This document shows, one piece after another, positions 27,051-34,729 of a stretch of DNA of 64,000 nucleotides. This DNA is from Methylovorus menthalis (GTDB lineage: Bacteria > Pseudomonadota > Gammaproteobacteria > Burkholderiales > Methylophilaceae): positions 1,472,849 through 1,536,848 of the forward strand of contig NZ_JAJAQH010000006.1 in the NCBI RefSeq assembly GCF_020523625.1, in the 5' to 3' direction. The notes under the pieces are model-generated. The model had not been told where the DNA came from, searched no databases, and worked only from the letters and a program-made list of their open reading frames with translations. The translations under genes and the position numbers were made by a program. The first letter of the stretch is position 1. Each line of letters opens with the position of its first letter.

Positions 27051-28206
27051 CGGCAGGCTTCTCCTTGCGGTTACTGCCCGCCACCATGCGGATCTCAAAC
27101 AAACGACATTCCAGCGGGCCGTTGAACAAGGGCGTACGCTTGGAAGGCGCCAGTCGCATCAGCTTGGGCATGCGCAGGTCGTTGGTCAGAAAGTAGGCAT
27201 TCCAGCCGGCAAACTTGCGTTTGAGCGCTTCGCCCATTTTCGGATAAAGCGCGGCCAGCTCTTCGTCTTCACCAATACGCACACCATAAGGCGGGTTGGC
27301 AACCAGCACACCAGCGTCGGCAGGTGGCGGCACTTCAACCATATCGGCATGGCTCAATTGCACGGCTTCCAGCAGCCCGGCCTCTTGCAGATTTTGCTTG
27401 CTGACGCGCACGGCGCGCAAATCCTGATCACTGCCGTAGATTTTCTGGAAGGTCACAGGCTTGGCCTGGCTTTGCGCTTGCTGACGCAGGCTCTTCCATT
27501 TGTCTGCATCAAAATTCTTCAGTTTTTCAAAGCCGAAATGACGGCGGCTGCCGGGCGCAATGTGCAAGGCCATCATGGCGGCTTCGAGCAAAAATGTACC
27601 GCTGCCGCACATCGGGTCTAGCAGCGAGGTGCCCGGCTGCCAGCCGGATAGCTTGAGAATGCCCGCGGCGAGGTTTTCACGCAGCGGCGCTTCTATGCTG
27701 GCTCGGCGCAAACCGCGCTGGTAAAGCGCATCACCGGAAGTATCCAGGTAAAACTGAAAATGCTCGGCGGCCAGATAGGCGTGTATGCGGACATCAGGCT
27801 CTTTGGTGTCAATATAGGGGCGGCTGCCCACGGCCTGGCGGAATCGGTCGCACACGGCATCCTTGATGCGCAAGGTGGCGAATTCCAGACTTTTCAATGG
27901 GCATTTGACGCCGGTAACCTTGACCATGAAGTTGCGACCCACATCAAACCATTCGGGCCAGTTGAACTTGAGCGCGGCCTGATAAAGATCATCTTCGCTG
28001 GCATAGTTGCCACGCACCACTTCTAGCAGCACACGCGTCGCCAGGCGACTGTGCAGGTTGACGCGGTAGCATACCGCCATGTCGCCGCCAAACGAGGCGC
28101 CGCCATCGGTCACTTGCACGGCGCGCGCGCCCTGTTGCTGCAGCTCTTCGGCCAGCAGCGCTTCCAGCCCGCGTGGGCAGGTGGCAAAAAATTGATGGGA
28201 TTTCAT
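27043..28206 (-). CDS. rlmL: THUMP-domain RNA methyltransferase (RlmL N-terminal type)
   Basis: A 387-residue class I SAM methyltransferase with an N-terminal ferredoxin-like/THUMP RNA-binding region (MKSHQFFATCPRGLEALLAEEL). The catalytic domain has the nucleotide-binding DPMCGSGTFLLEAAM near residue 200 and the base-flipping NPPYG motif near residue 308. This corresponds to the m2G2445 (RlmL) half of the fused E. coli RlmKL; the RlmK half is absent, as in many beta-proteobacteria. It modifies 23S rRNA helix 74. It overlaps both neighbours by a few bases, making an operon with the spermidine-synthase-like gene and the MazG-like gene. Confidence 0.9.
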   Translation of the reverse strand: MKSHQFFATCPRGLEALLAEELQQQGARAVQVTDGGASFGGDMAVCYRVNLHSRLATRVLLEVVRGNYASEDDLYQAALKFNWPEWFDVGRNFMVKVTGVKCPLKSLEFATLRIKDAVCDRFRQAVGSRPYIDTKEPDVRIHAYLAAEHFQFYLDTSGDALYQRGLRRASIEAPLRENLAAGILKLSGWQPGTSLLDPMCGSGTFLLEAAMMALHIAPGSRRHFGFEKLKNFDADKWKSLRQQAQSQAKPVTFQKIYGSDQDLRAVRVSKQNLQEAGLLEAVQLSHADMVEVPPPADAGVLVANPPYGVRIGEDEELAALYPKMGEALKRKFAGWNAYFLTNDLRMPKLMRLAPSKRTPLFNGPLECRLFEIRMVAGSNRKEKPADE

Positions 28207-29036
28207 TCCGCGGACTCTCTTTCCAGCAGCAAACGATTGGGGGTATTCGGATTATGGTCGCGCAAGCGCTCAATGAAATCCATGAATTCGATCTTGTATT
28301 CGGCTTCCAGCGCACGCGCGCGTTCGCGCAGCGAGCTCCAGCGCAGATCCTGCGGCGCACGCTTGAAGGCAAATACGATGATATTGCCAGGGCGGCCGGT
28401 CGGCATGACCAGCACGCGCTGATGAAAACTTTGTTCGATGCGTTGCAGGTAGACATCAAAATTGCGGTCCGAGCCCCACAGATTGACCACCAGCATGCCA
28501 TCCAGCGTGATCGCTTCAAAGCAGTCGTCAAAGAAGGACTGGGTACAGAGGTCTTGCGGAATGCCGCGGCTGTCAAAGGCGTCGATCACCAGCACCTGCA
28601 TGCTGTCAGCGTTTTCGGCGACATACACGGCACCATCGGCCTGCACAACTTCAAAGCGGGCCTCGCCCGAGGGCAGGTATTCGTCATGCGGCACAAAAAA
28701 GTGACTGCGCGCCACCTCGATGATACGCGGGTTGATCTCGATCACCTTGCAGGCAATCTGCGGCAGATATTGGTAAATGTACTTGGGCACCGAGCCGCCG
28801 CCAAGACCTATCATGACCAGATTGCGCACCTGCTTGTTGAACAGCAGAAACACCATCATGCCGCGCGTGTATTTCAGTTCAAGATCATAAGGTGCCTTGA
28901 CCCGCATGGAGCTCTGTACGGTATCCGAGCCCAGGTGCAGCGAGCGCACGCCGTCGATCTCGCTCACATCCACGCTGTCTTCATGCGTAATCGCCCGGTG
29001 TATGCTGCGTGCGATATTGCGGCCCATCCTAAACAT
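28203..29036 (-). CDS. Spermidine synthase-like (polyamine aminopropyltransferase fold) protein
   Basis: A 277-residue protein with the spermidine-synthase Rossmann fold: GLGGGSVPKYIYQYLP near residue 77, then VIEINPRIIEVARSHF and ADGAVYVAEN, and VLVIDAFDSRGIPQDL in place of the catalytic aspartate loop. The usual gatekeeper segments for putrescine are not obvious, so it may act on another small amine or not be a true aminopropyltransferase. Many bacteria carry such SpeE-like paralogues without known substrate. The ATG overlaps the end of the upstream exonuclease gene by 8 bases, and the stop overlaps the rlmL-type gene by 4 bases. Confidence 0.8.
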   Translation of the reverse strand: MFRMGRNIARSIHRAITHEDSVDVSEIDGVRSLHLGSDTVQSSMRVKAPYDLELKYTRGMMVFLLFNKQVRNLVMIGLGGGSVPKYIYQYLPQIACKVIEINPRIIEVARSHFFVPHDEYLPSGEARFEVVQADGAVYVAENADSMQVLVIDAFDSRGIPQDLCTQSFFDDCFEAITLDGMLVVNLWGSDRNFDVYLQRIEQSFHQRVLVMPTGRPGNIIVFAFKRAPQDLRWSSLRERARALEAEYKIEFMDFIERLRDHNPNTPNRLLLERESAE

Positions 29037-30888
29037 GGTCCACCTCGGCTACGGGTGCCTCCACGCCGTTGAATCTGGTGTCCAGTTCCATCATGAGCGT
29101 ATCCACCTGACGAATTTCCAGCTTGACGCGGGTACCCGGCGCCAGCTCAGGCAGACTGTGCACCTTGGTGATGTAAGGCAAGTTATCCAGCCGCACCAGA
29201 TTTTCGCGCCATACCGTGGCGCCTATTTCCTGGACGTTTTCCTGCACCAGATATTGCAGGCACCAGTAGCGCTCCATGCGCGTCTGGAATTCGTTGTAGG
29301 CATTGTAAGTCTGGTCAAAATTACGCATGGCCGAGGCCAGCAGATCGCTGTTCGGCGGATACACCGGCGGCTCAGCGCGCAATACCGATATCACCTGGCG
29401 CTGGTTGATCAGGTCCACCGCGCGACGCAGAGGCGAGGTGCTCCAGGCATATTGCCCCACGCCCAGGCCCTGGTGTGGCTCAGCCTGCGTGGTCATGTAA
29501 ACCTTGCCACCATTCTGGGCGCGGTAAATGCCGGGAATGGCATGTTCTTTCAGCAGCAGACCCCACTGGCTGTTGGCTTCTATCATCAGCTCGGCCACCA
29601 GCTTGTCCATGGGCGAACCACGACGGCGCGCCCCGATCTGCACCTTGCCGTCAGTGACATAAAAGTTGTAATCGAGCTGTGGCGGGCGGGTCGGGTCGTA
29701 CTTGCCACGGGCTTTTTCCAGCGCCTCGGCCAGGTTGAACAGGAACAGCAGGCGCGCCCAATAGGGATGGCCGCTATCCTCCGCCAGCGTAGCTTCGTTG
29801 AAATAGGGTTCCAGCGCATCATGGCGCAGGTTTTCCACAATACGCACGCGCTCCACGCGACTTTCGCGATGCACAATGCTGAAATCTGCCGCCACATCCA
29901 GATACAACGACAGCGCAGGCCGCGCATGGCCTGCATTCAGGCTGAAAGGCTCAATGGCTTCTTCCGGCAGCATGGTGATCTTGTTGCCCGGCATGTATAC
30001 CGTGGACAAACGATGCAGCGCGATGGCATCCAGCGGTGAATCCGGCAAAATACCCAGCGCCGGAGCGGCAATATGAATGCCGACACGGGTGAGGCCATTG
30101 CCCAGCGGCGTTACCGATAGCGCATCGTCGATTTCGGTGGTCGTGCTGTCATCAATGCTGAAGGCCTCGACCTCGGCCAGCGGCAGGTCGTCGACTAGCG
30201 GCAAGGCTGCCACCGCATCGAACCCAGTGCCTTTGGGGAAGTATTCGCGCAGGAAAGCGCCCAGGTGGTAATCGTGTATGGAGGCAATGGCGCCGGCAGC
30301 GGCCAGCACTTGCACGTGCCCGGTATGTGTCTCGGCTGCCGCCTGCTCCAGCGCTTTCCATTCCATGCTGTTTTTGTCTGGGTCGTAAAACAGCATGTCC
30401 AGCTTGCTGCGGAACTCTTCGGGGAATTCACCCGCCTTGAGCTGCTCGGCAAAGGTGGCAATTTTTTCTGCTTGCAGGCGCTTCTTTTCAATCGCCGCCA
30501 GCGCCGCATTCAGGGTATCGGCAGGCGCGGCCTTGTAATGTCCTTTGCCCTTGCGATAAAAATACACAGGCGCGCTGTGCAGGCGAATAGCCACCGCCGC
30601 CGATTGCACCGGCGTGGGTTTTTGTCCGTAGTAATCCTGGGCCAGCTCATCAAAGGCAAACTCGTCCTCGCCGCAGCATTCCCACAAAAACGGGATATCC
30701 AGCTGCTCGGCCTCGGCATTGGCGGCTTCCATGAAACCGGACAGGGATTGCTCAAATTTCATGAGCACGTTGGCAGACTTGATCTTGGAGCGTTTGCCGG
30801 TCAGGGCCTCGACCTGCAAGGAGCCGGGATTCTCGGTCATGATGGCGGCAACCTTGAAGCCACCATCCTCTTCGTAAAATACATTCAT
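29029..30888 (-). CDS. RNase II/RNase R family 3'-5' exoribonuclease
   Basis: A 619-residue RNB-domain exonuclease. The catalytic RNB segment contains FSIDDSTTTEIDDALSV near residue 250 with the clustered aspartates that bind magnesium, RVGIHIAAP, and further on YAWSTSPLRRAVDLINQRQ. It lacks the long C-terminal basic tail of RNase R, and the N-terminal part (MNVFYEEDGGFKVAAIM) is shorter than usual, so it is an RNase II-like variant common in beta-proteobacteria. The open frame runs to 31053, but the added 55 residues lie opposite the start of the Fur-family gene and look non-coding; I use the ATG at 30888, preceded by GGAAAAAGA. Confidence 0.88.
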   Translation of the reverse strand: MNVFYEEDGGFKVAAIMTENPGSLQVEALTGKRSKIKSANVLMKFEQSLSGFMEAANAEAEQLDIPFLWECCGEDEFAFDELAQDYYGQKPTPVQSAAVAIRLHSAPVYFYRKGKGHYKAAPADTLNAALAAIEKKRLQAEKIATFAEQLKAGEFPEEFRSKLDMLFYDPDKNSMEWKALEQAAAETHTGHVQVLAAAGAIASIHDYHLGAFLREYFPKGTGFDAVAALPLVDDLPLAEVEAFSIDDSTTTEIDDALSVTPLGNGLTRVGIHIAAPALGILPDSPLDAIALHRLSTVYMPGNKITMLPEEAIEPFSLNAGHARPALSLYLDVAADFSIVHRESRVERVRIVENLRHDALEPYFNEATLAEDSGHPYWARLLFLFNLAEALEKARGKYDPTRPPQLDYNFYVTDGKVQIGARRRGSPMDKLVAELMIEANSQWGLLLKEHAIPGIYRAQNGGKVYMTTQAEPHQGLGVGQYAWSTSPLRRAVDLINQRQVISVLRAEPPVYPPNSDLLASAMRNFDQTYNAYNEFQTRMERYWCLQYLVQENVQEIGATVWRENLVRLDNLPYITKVHSLPELAPGTRVKLEIRQVDTLMMELDTRFNGVEAPVAEVDHV

Positions 30889-30982
30889 GCGTGTTTGATT
30901 CTTTTTCCGCCCTTGTGGGCATGTGGTTGACGTTTCCGGCGTTATCTCTGACACTTGAAGGCTATGTAATCCCTTAAAGCCT

Positions 30983-31402
30983 ATGGAAAACGCAGAACAA
31001 CTGATTCGGGACGCCGGACAACGTCCTACGCCTTCACGTATTGCCGTACTCAATGTACTGGCGGGCGCTCAGCACGCCCTCACCCATCCGGAAATCCTGC
31101 AGGCTCTGGGCAGCGAGGCATCCTTTGACCGGGTCACTCTCTACCGCGTTCTGGACTGGCTGCTGGAGCATGGCCTGGCGCACGCTATTATGGGGCATGA
31201 CCGGGCTCGCCGCTTCCAGCACACGCAAAAAAATACGCTGCATCAACATGCTCACTTCAAATGCACCTCCTGTGGCAAGGTATTTTGCCTGGAAGGCGTG
31301 CATGCCAGATTGCCTGCGCAGATACCCGAGCATTTTACCGTCGATTCCATCGAACTCAACATTAAAGGCTGTTGCGCCGACTGCCAGCGCGCGCAGGCCT
31401 GA
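30983..31402 (+). CDS. zur: Fur-family regulator, probable zinc uptake regulator Zur
   Basis: A 139-residue Fur-family repressor. The winged helix occupies the first 80 residues (RPTPSRIAVLNVLAG, SFDRVTLYRVLDWLLEHGL). Cys94 and Cys97 (CTSC) with Cys131 and Cys134 (CADC) form the structural zinc site, and the His88/His89/His91 cluster plus Cys102 supply the regulatory site. The sequence alone does not separate Zur from Fur, but the downstream neighbours (a zinc-finger-free DksA and two COG0523 GTPases) and the operator-like palindromes at 31499-31565 make Zur the best reading. It would repress these when zinc is plentiful. No palindrome of the same kind lies before its own ATG. Confidence 0.85.
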   Translation: MENAEQLIRDAGQRPTPSRIAVLNVLAGAQHALTHPEILQALGSEASFDRVTLYRVLDWLLEHGLAHAIMGHDRARRFQHTQKNTLHQHAHFKCTSCGKVFCLEGVHARLPAQIPEHFTVDSIELNIKGCCADCQRAQA

Positions 31403-31498
31403 GTCTCACCCCCCTGCCACTGAAGCGTGGCAGCCAGTTCCAGCCTCCTGTCACCGCCCTATCCACTGCAGCGTTTTCACCTCCAGCAACAGCACGCC

Positions 31499-31523
31499 AA
31501 AAATGCAACTATGTTGCATTTTT
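31499..31523. promoter_or_regulatory. Candidate Zur operator 1 (perfect palindrome)
   Basis: A perfect inverted repeat of 11 bp arms around TAT; its core is GCAAC-TAT-GTTGC, extended on both sides by AAAAAT/ATTTTT. It lies in the zur-dksA2 space, 70 bases before the dksA2 ATG, and shares core and spacing with a second copy 48 bp downstream. Confidence 0.75.
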
Positions 31524-31552
31524 TAACAGCAGACATTAGCATGCACTTAATC

Positions 31553-31565
31553 GCAACATTGTTGC
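31553..31565. promoter_or_regulatory. Candidate Zur operator 2
   Basis: GCAAC-ATT-GTTGC, the same 5+3+5 core as operator 1 with a different spacer, centred 48 bp further on and 27 bases before the dksA2 ATG. Two identical cores at about 4.6 helical turns suggest dimer binding on the dksA2-cobW promoter. Confidence 0.72.
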
Positions 31566-31592
31566 AAAACCATACAACCCCAGCTCATCCAC

Positions 31593-32006
31593 ATGCCACA
31601 AGACCTGACACCGCAACGGCTACTCGCCATGCCCGCCAACGACTATATGAACGGCGAGCAACTGGCGTACTTTGCCCATCTGCTGCAAAGCCTCAGGGCG
31701 GAAATCAGCGATAACGCCGCGCATACCGGCGAGCACCTGCGCGAAACCGAAGATGCGGCTGATCCGGCCGACCGGGCGACCCAGGAAGAAGTCCGCACGC
31801 TGGAACTGCGGGCACGCGATCGCGAGCGCAAATTGCTGAAGAAGGTCAATGCTGCCCTACGCCGGATTGAAGATGGCAGTTATGGCTACTGCGAAGAAAC
31901 TGGCGAAGCCATCGGCCTTGCGCGCCTGCTGGCACGCCCCACTGCCACGCTGTGCGTGGAAGCCCAGGAAAGACACGAACGTCGCGAACGCCAGTTCGGG
32001 CATTGA
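31593..32006 (+). CDS. dksA2: Zinc-independent DksA paralogue (DksA2 type)
   Basis: A 137-residue DksA/TraR-family protein that binds RNA polymerase with ppGpp. The coiled-coil tip motif DPADRA (Asp57, Asp60, Ala62) needed for activity is intact. The zinc finger is not: the four-cysteine site is reduced to Cys100-x2-Thr103 and Cys121-x2-Ala124. Pseudomonas DksA2, which replaces DksA when zinc is short and is Zur-regulated, has this same loss. Position after Zur-type palindromes and before COG0523 GTPases fits that role. It precedes the first CobW gene by 42 bases and is probably co-transcribed with it. Confidence 0.88.
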   Translation: MPQDLTPQRLLAMPANDYMNGEQLAYFAHLLQSLRAEISDNAAHTGEHLRETEDAADPADRATQEEVRTLELRARDRERKLLKKVNAALRRIEDGSYGYCEETGEAIGLARLLARPTATLCVEAQERHERRERQFGH

Positions 32007-32048
32007 GCACCACCGATACCAGCCACATTCCCTAGCGAAAGACATCCC

Positions 32049-33266
32049 ATGAAAAAACTTCCCGTGACCGTGCTCTCCGGCTTTCTCGGCGCCGGCAAAA
32101 CCACGTTGCTCAACCACATTCTCAATAATCGCGAAGGTCGCCGCGTCGCGGTGATCGTCAACGACATGTCCGAAGTCAATATTGACGCCCGCCTGGTACG
32201 CGAAGGCGGCGCGGCACTATCGCGCGCCGAAGAAAAGCTGGTGGAGATGAGCAATGGCTGCATCTGCTGCACCCTGCGCGAAGACCTGCTGGTGGAAATC
32301 CGCCGCCTGGCCGCCGAAGGCCGCTTTGACTACCTGCTCATCGAATCCACTGGTATCTCGGAGCCTTTGCCAGTCGCCGAGACCTTCACCTTCCGCGATG
32401 AAAACGATGTCAGCCTGTCGGATGTATCGCGTCTGGACACCATGGTCACCGTGGTCGATGGCTACCATTTTCTGCGCGACTACAGCTCGCGTGACTTTCT
32501 GGCGGACCGTGGAGAAACCATGGGGGAAGAGGATACGCGCACCGTGGTCGACCTGCTGGTCGAGCAGGTGGAATTCTGCGATGTGATCGTCCTCAACAAA
32601 ACCGATCTCATGACGCCTGCCGACATCGGCCAACTGGAAGGCATACTCAAGACACTGAATCCGCGTGCCGGCATCGTGCACAGCAGTTTCGGCAAGGTGC
32701 CGCTGGATCGCGTGCTGAATACCGGCCGCTTTGACTTCGAAGCCGCACAGGATGCCCCTGGCTGGCTGAAGGAGCTGCGTGGCGAACACGTGCCTGAAAC
32801 CGAGGAATATGGCATCAGCAGCTTTGTCTACCGGGCGCGCAAACCGTTTCATCCAGAACGCCTGTGGGCATGGCTGGGCCAGGAGTGGCCAGGTGTGGTC
32901 AGGTCCAAAGGCCATTTCTGGCTGGCCAGCCGTCCTGATTTCTGCGCCAACTGGTCACAAGCGGGCGCGATTTCACGTAATGAACTTGCGGGCATGTGGT
33001 GGGCAGCCACGCCGGAAGACTACTGGCCGCAGGATGAAGAGGCCCTGACCATGATCAAGAGTCGCTGGCTGGACCCATGGGGCGACAGGCAACAGGAGCT
33101 GGTACTCATCGGCATGAACATGGACGAATCCGCGATACGCGCAGGCTTTGATGCCTGCCTGCTGACCGATGAAGAAATGGCCAGCGGAATATCCGGCTGG
33201 CGCAACCTGCCCGACCCTTTCCCGCCGTGGCATGCCGCGCATGATGTGGAACAAGACGCGGCATGA
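32049..33266 (+). CDS. COG0523 (CobW/ZigA-type) GTPase, probable zinc metallochaperone
   Basis: A 405-residue G3E GTPase. Walker A is GFLGAGKT at residues 11-18, the metal-binding CxCC motif is Cys71-Ile-Cys73-Cys74 in [13 protein letters not shown], the guanine motif is LNKTD, and a CobW C-terminal domain lies from about residue 270. Proteins of this length next to Zur and DksA2 (ZigA/ZagA type) are thought to deliver zinc to essential enzymes under starvation. It follows the dksA2 gene and should respond to the same palindromes. The function as a zinc chaperone is inference from context. Confidence 0.9.
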   Translation: MKKLPVTVLSGFLGAGKTTLLNHILNNREGRRVAVIVNDMSEVNIDARLVREGGAALSRAEEKLVEMSNGCICCTLREDLLVEIRRLAAEGRFDYLLIESTGISEPLPVAETFTFRDENDVSLSDVSRLDTMVTVVDGYHFLRDYSSRDFLADRGETMGEEDTRTVVDLLVEQVEFCDVIVLNKTDLMTPADIGQLEGILKTLNPRAGIVHSSFGKVPLDRVLNTGRFDFEAAQDAPGWLKELRGEHVPETEEYGISSFVYRARKPFHPERLWAWLGQEWPGVVRSKGHFWLASRPDFCANWSQAGAISRNELAGMWWAATPEDYWPQDEEALTMIKSRWLDPWGDRQQELVLIGMNMDESAIRAGFDACLLTDEEMASGISGWRNLPDPFPPWHAAHDVEQDAA

Positions 33267-33270
33267 CGCG

Positions 33271-33300
33271 TTTTCCAGCGCGAACTTCTGCGGCTACAAT
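33271..33300 (+). promoter_or_regulatory. Candidate sigma-70 promoter for the second CobW gene
   Basis: TTTTCC at 33271-33276 and TACAAT at 33295-33300 are separated by 18 bases, directly after the stop of the first CobW gene. It would start a transcript near 33307 with a leader of about 110 bases. Confidence 0.45.
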
Positions 33301-33418
33301 AGAACTTGAGCGATCACGCCAGGTCAGGTAACAGCCTGGTTTGATGCAAGTCCCGTAACCGACAACACTCGGCTGCCCCTTTAAACTTTGCCTTTTGGCC
33401 CTCAGCAACAGGTCACCC
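33301..33418 (+). other. Leader of the second CobW gene, possibly structured
   Basis: The 118-base stretch can form CCAGG/CCTGG (33319-33323 with 33335-33339) and CCGA/TCGG (33359-33362 with 33369-33372) hairpins. Between them lies GATGCAAGTCCC, and GGCTGCCCC follows, both faintly like parts of cobalamin riboswitches. The conserved B12 box was not found, so this is only a note. Confidence 0.25.
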
Positions 33419-34441
33419 ATGAGCCACGATCCCCGCATTCCCGTCACCCTGCTCACCGGTTTTCTCGGTAGTGGCAAAACCACCCTGCTCAACAAGCTGC
33501 TCAACAACCCCGGCATGAAGGATACGGCGGTGGTGATCAACGAGCTGGGCGAAGCCGGGCTGGACCACATATTGGCCCGCACCGTGGAAAGCGAGCATGT
33601 CGCCGACAATACCGTGTTGTTGAGCTCGGGTTGCCTGTGCTGCACGCTGACCAATGAGCTGGCAGATACCCTGCGCGATCTCTTCTTCAAGCGGGCGCTT
33701 TCCGCCATTCCCGAATTCAAGCGGCTCGTGATCGAAACCACCGGCATGGCCGACCCCGGCCCTATCCTCGCCAATCTGATGAATGAACCGGTGATCAGCT
33801 CCACCTACCGACTGGATGCCGTAGTCGTCACCATCGACAGTCAATATGGCATCCAGCAGATTGAAAAGCACGGTGAAGCACGCAAACAGGCCGCGGTGGC
33901 CGATGTGCTGTTGCTGACCAAATCTGACCTAGCCACACCCGAACAGCAGGAAGCGCTGGCAGCGATGCTCACTGAGCTCAACCCCGGTGCCACACAGCAT
34001 CTGATCAGCCATGGCGAGATTGACCCCATGCACCTGATTGATGTTGGCCTGTTCAGCCAGGATGGCAAGCAGGCGCAACCTCAACGCTGGTTGCGCGCAC
34101 CCACGCGCTCCAAGGCGGGCCGCGGCATGTTGCCCAAGGCCGTGCACGATGATGAGATTGTCAGTTTCACCGTCACCCTGCCCAAGCCGCTGACCTGGGA
34201 TCAACTGGAGCCGGTGCTGAAATGGCTTTGCGCGACGTTTGGCGAGCAATTGCTGCGACTCAAGGGCATTATCCACGCCGAAGATCAGCCTGCGCCGATT
34301 GCCGTGCATGCCGTGCAACATACGCTCTACCCGCCTACCTTGCTGGAAGGCTGGGACGAAGACGAGCCACTGACGCGCATTGTCTTCATCGGCAAAGGCG
34401 TCGACGAATTGCGCGTGCGCGATGCGCTGATGCAACTCTAG
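33419..34441 (+). CDS. COG0523 (CobW/YjiA-type) GTPase
   Basis: A 340-residue G3E GTPase of a shorter type than its neighbour. Walker A is GFLGSGKT at residues 14-21, the metal motif is Cys72-Leu-Cys74-Cys75 in SSGCLCCTLTNEL, Walker B lies in RLVIETTGMADPGPIL and the guanine-binding motif in LLLTKSDL. The C-terminal CobW domain covers the last 100 residues. YjiA-like members bind zinc or other divalent metals; the metal here is probably zinc by context, though cobalt cannot be excluded. I use the ATG at 33419, since the family sequence begins there; an upstream TTG at 33395 adds only eight residues. It seems to have its own promoter. Confidence 0.9.
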   Translation: MSHDPRIPVTLLTGFLGSGKTTLLNKLLNNPGMKDTAVVINELGEAGLDHILARTVESEHVADNTVLLSSGCLCCTLTNELADTLRDLFFKRALSAIPEFKRLVIETTGMADPGPILANLMNEPVISSTYRLDAVVVTIDSQYGIQQIEKHGEARKQAAVADVLLLTKSDLATPEQQEALAAMLTELNPGATQHLISHGEIDPMHLIDVGLFSQDGKQAQPQRWLRAPTRSKAGRGMLPKAVHDDEIVSFTVTLPKPLTWDQLEPVLKWLCATFGEQLLRLKGIIHAEDQPAPIAVHAVQHTLYPPTLLEGWDEDEPLTRIVFIGKGVDELRVRDALMQL

Positions 34442-34461
34442 GACAATTGCCCCGAAGATAT

Positions 34462-34486
34462 GCCCAGGCTTTAATTTCGCCTGGGC
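34462..34486 (+). terminator. Hairpin after the second CobW gene
   Basis: GCCCAGGC and GCCTGGGC form a perfect 8-bp stem around a 9-base loop, 20 bases after the stop. No T run follows, so it may be a weak or factor-dependent terminator. The rest of this 288-base gap to the decarboxylase gene holds only the promoter at 34662-34689. Confidence 0.45.
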
Positions 34487-34661
34487 TGGTCAGGCATACC
34501 CAGACCACCTTGGACACACCCCCTGAAAAGCAGCAATTTTGCCCCCGCCGGCCTCCAGAAAATGCATACGCCAATATGACATTTTTATGAACGTTCGGCC
34601 GCTAAGCCGCTCCAATCCGCATATTCGATTCCACACGGACAAAGCTTTACTGCTCAAAGGC

Positions 34662-34689
34662 TTGTCACGTCACGAAAACGTGCTATATT
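34662..34689 (+). promoter_or_regulatory. Sigma-70-type promoter of the decarboxylase gene
   Basis: TTGTCA and TATATT are separated by 16 bases and lie 40 bases before the ATG at 34730, which has a GGAGG ribosome site five bases ahead of it. Confidence 0.65.
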
Positions 34690-34729
34690 CCGCTCCTTTC
34701 GCCATTTCGGGCAGCCTTCGGAGGCCTAT

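Noticed and set aside
30889-31053. N-terminal extension of the exonuclease frame
   Set aside because: It overlaps the zur-like gene start on the other strand and shows no family similarity.
33301-33418. Cobalamin riboswitch before the second CobW gene
   Set aside because: GCAAGTCCC and GGCTGCCCC fragments look similar, but the B12 box and core paired arrangement were not found; kept only as a weak leader note.
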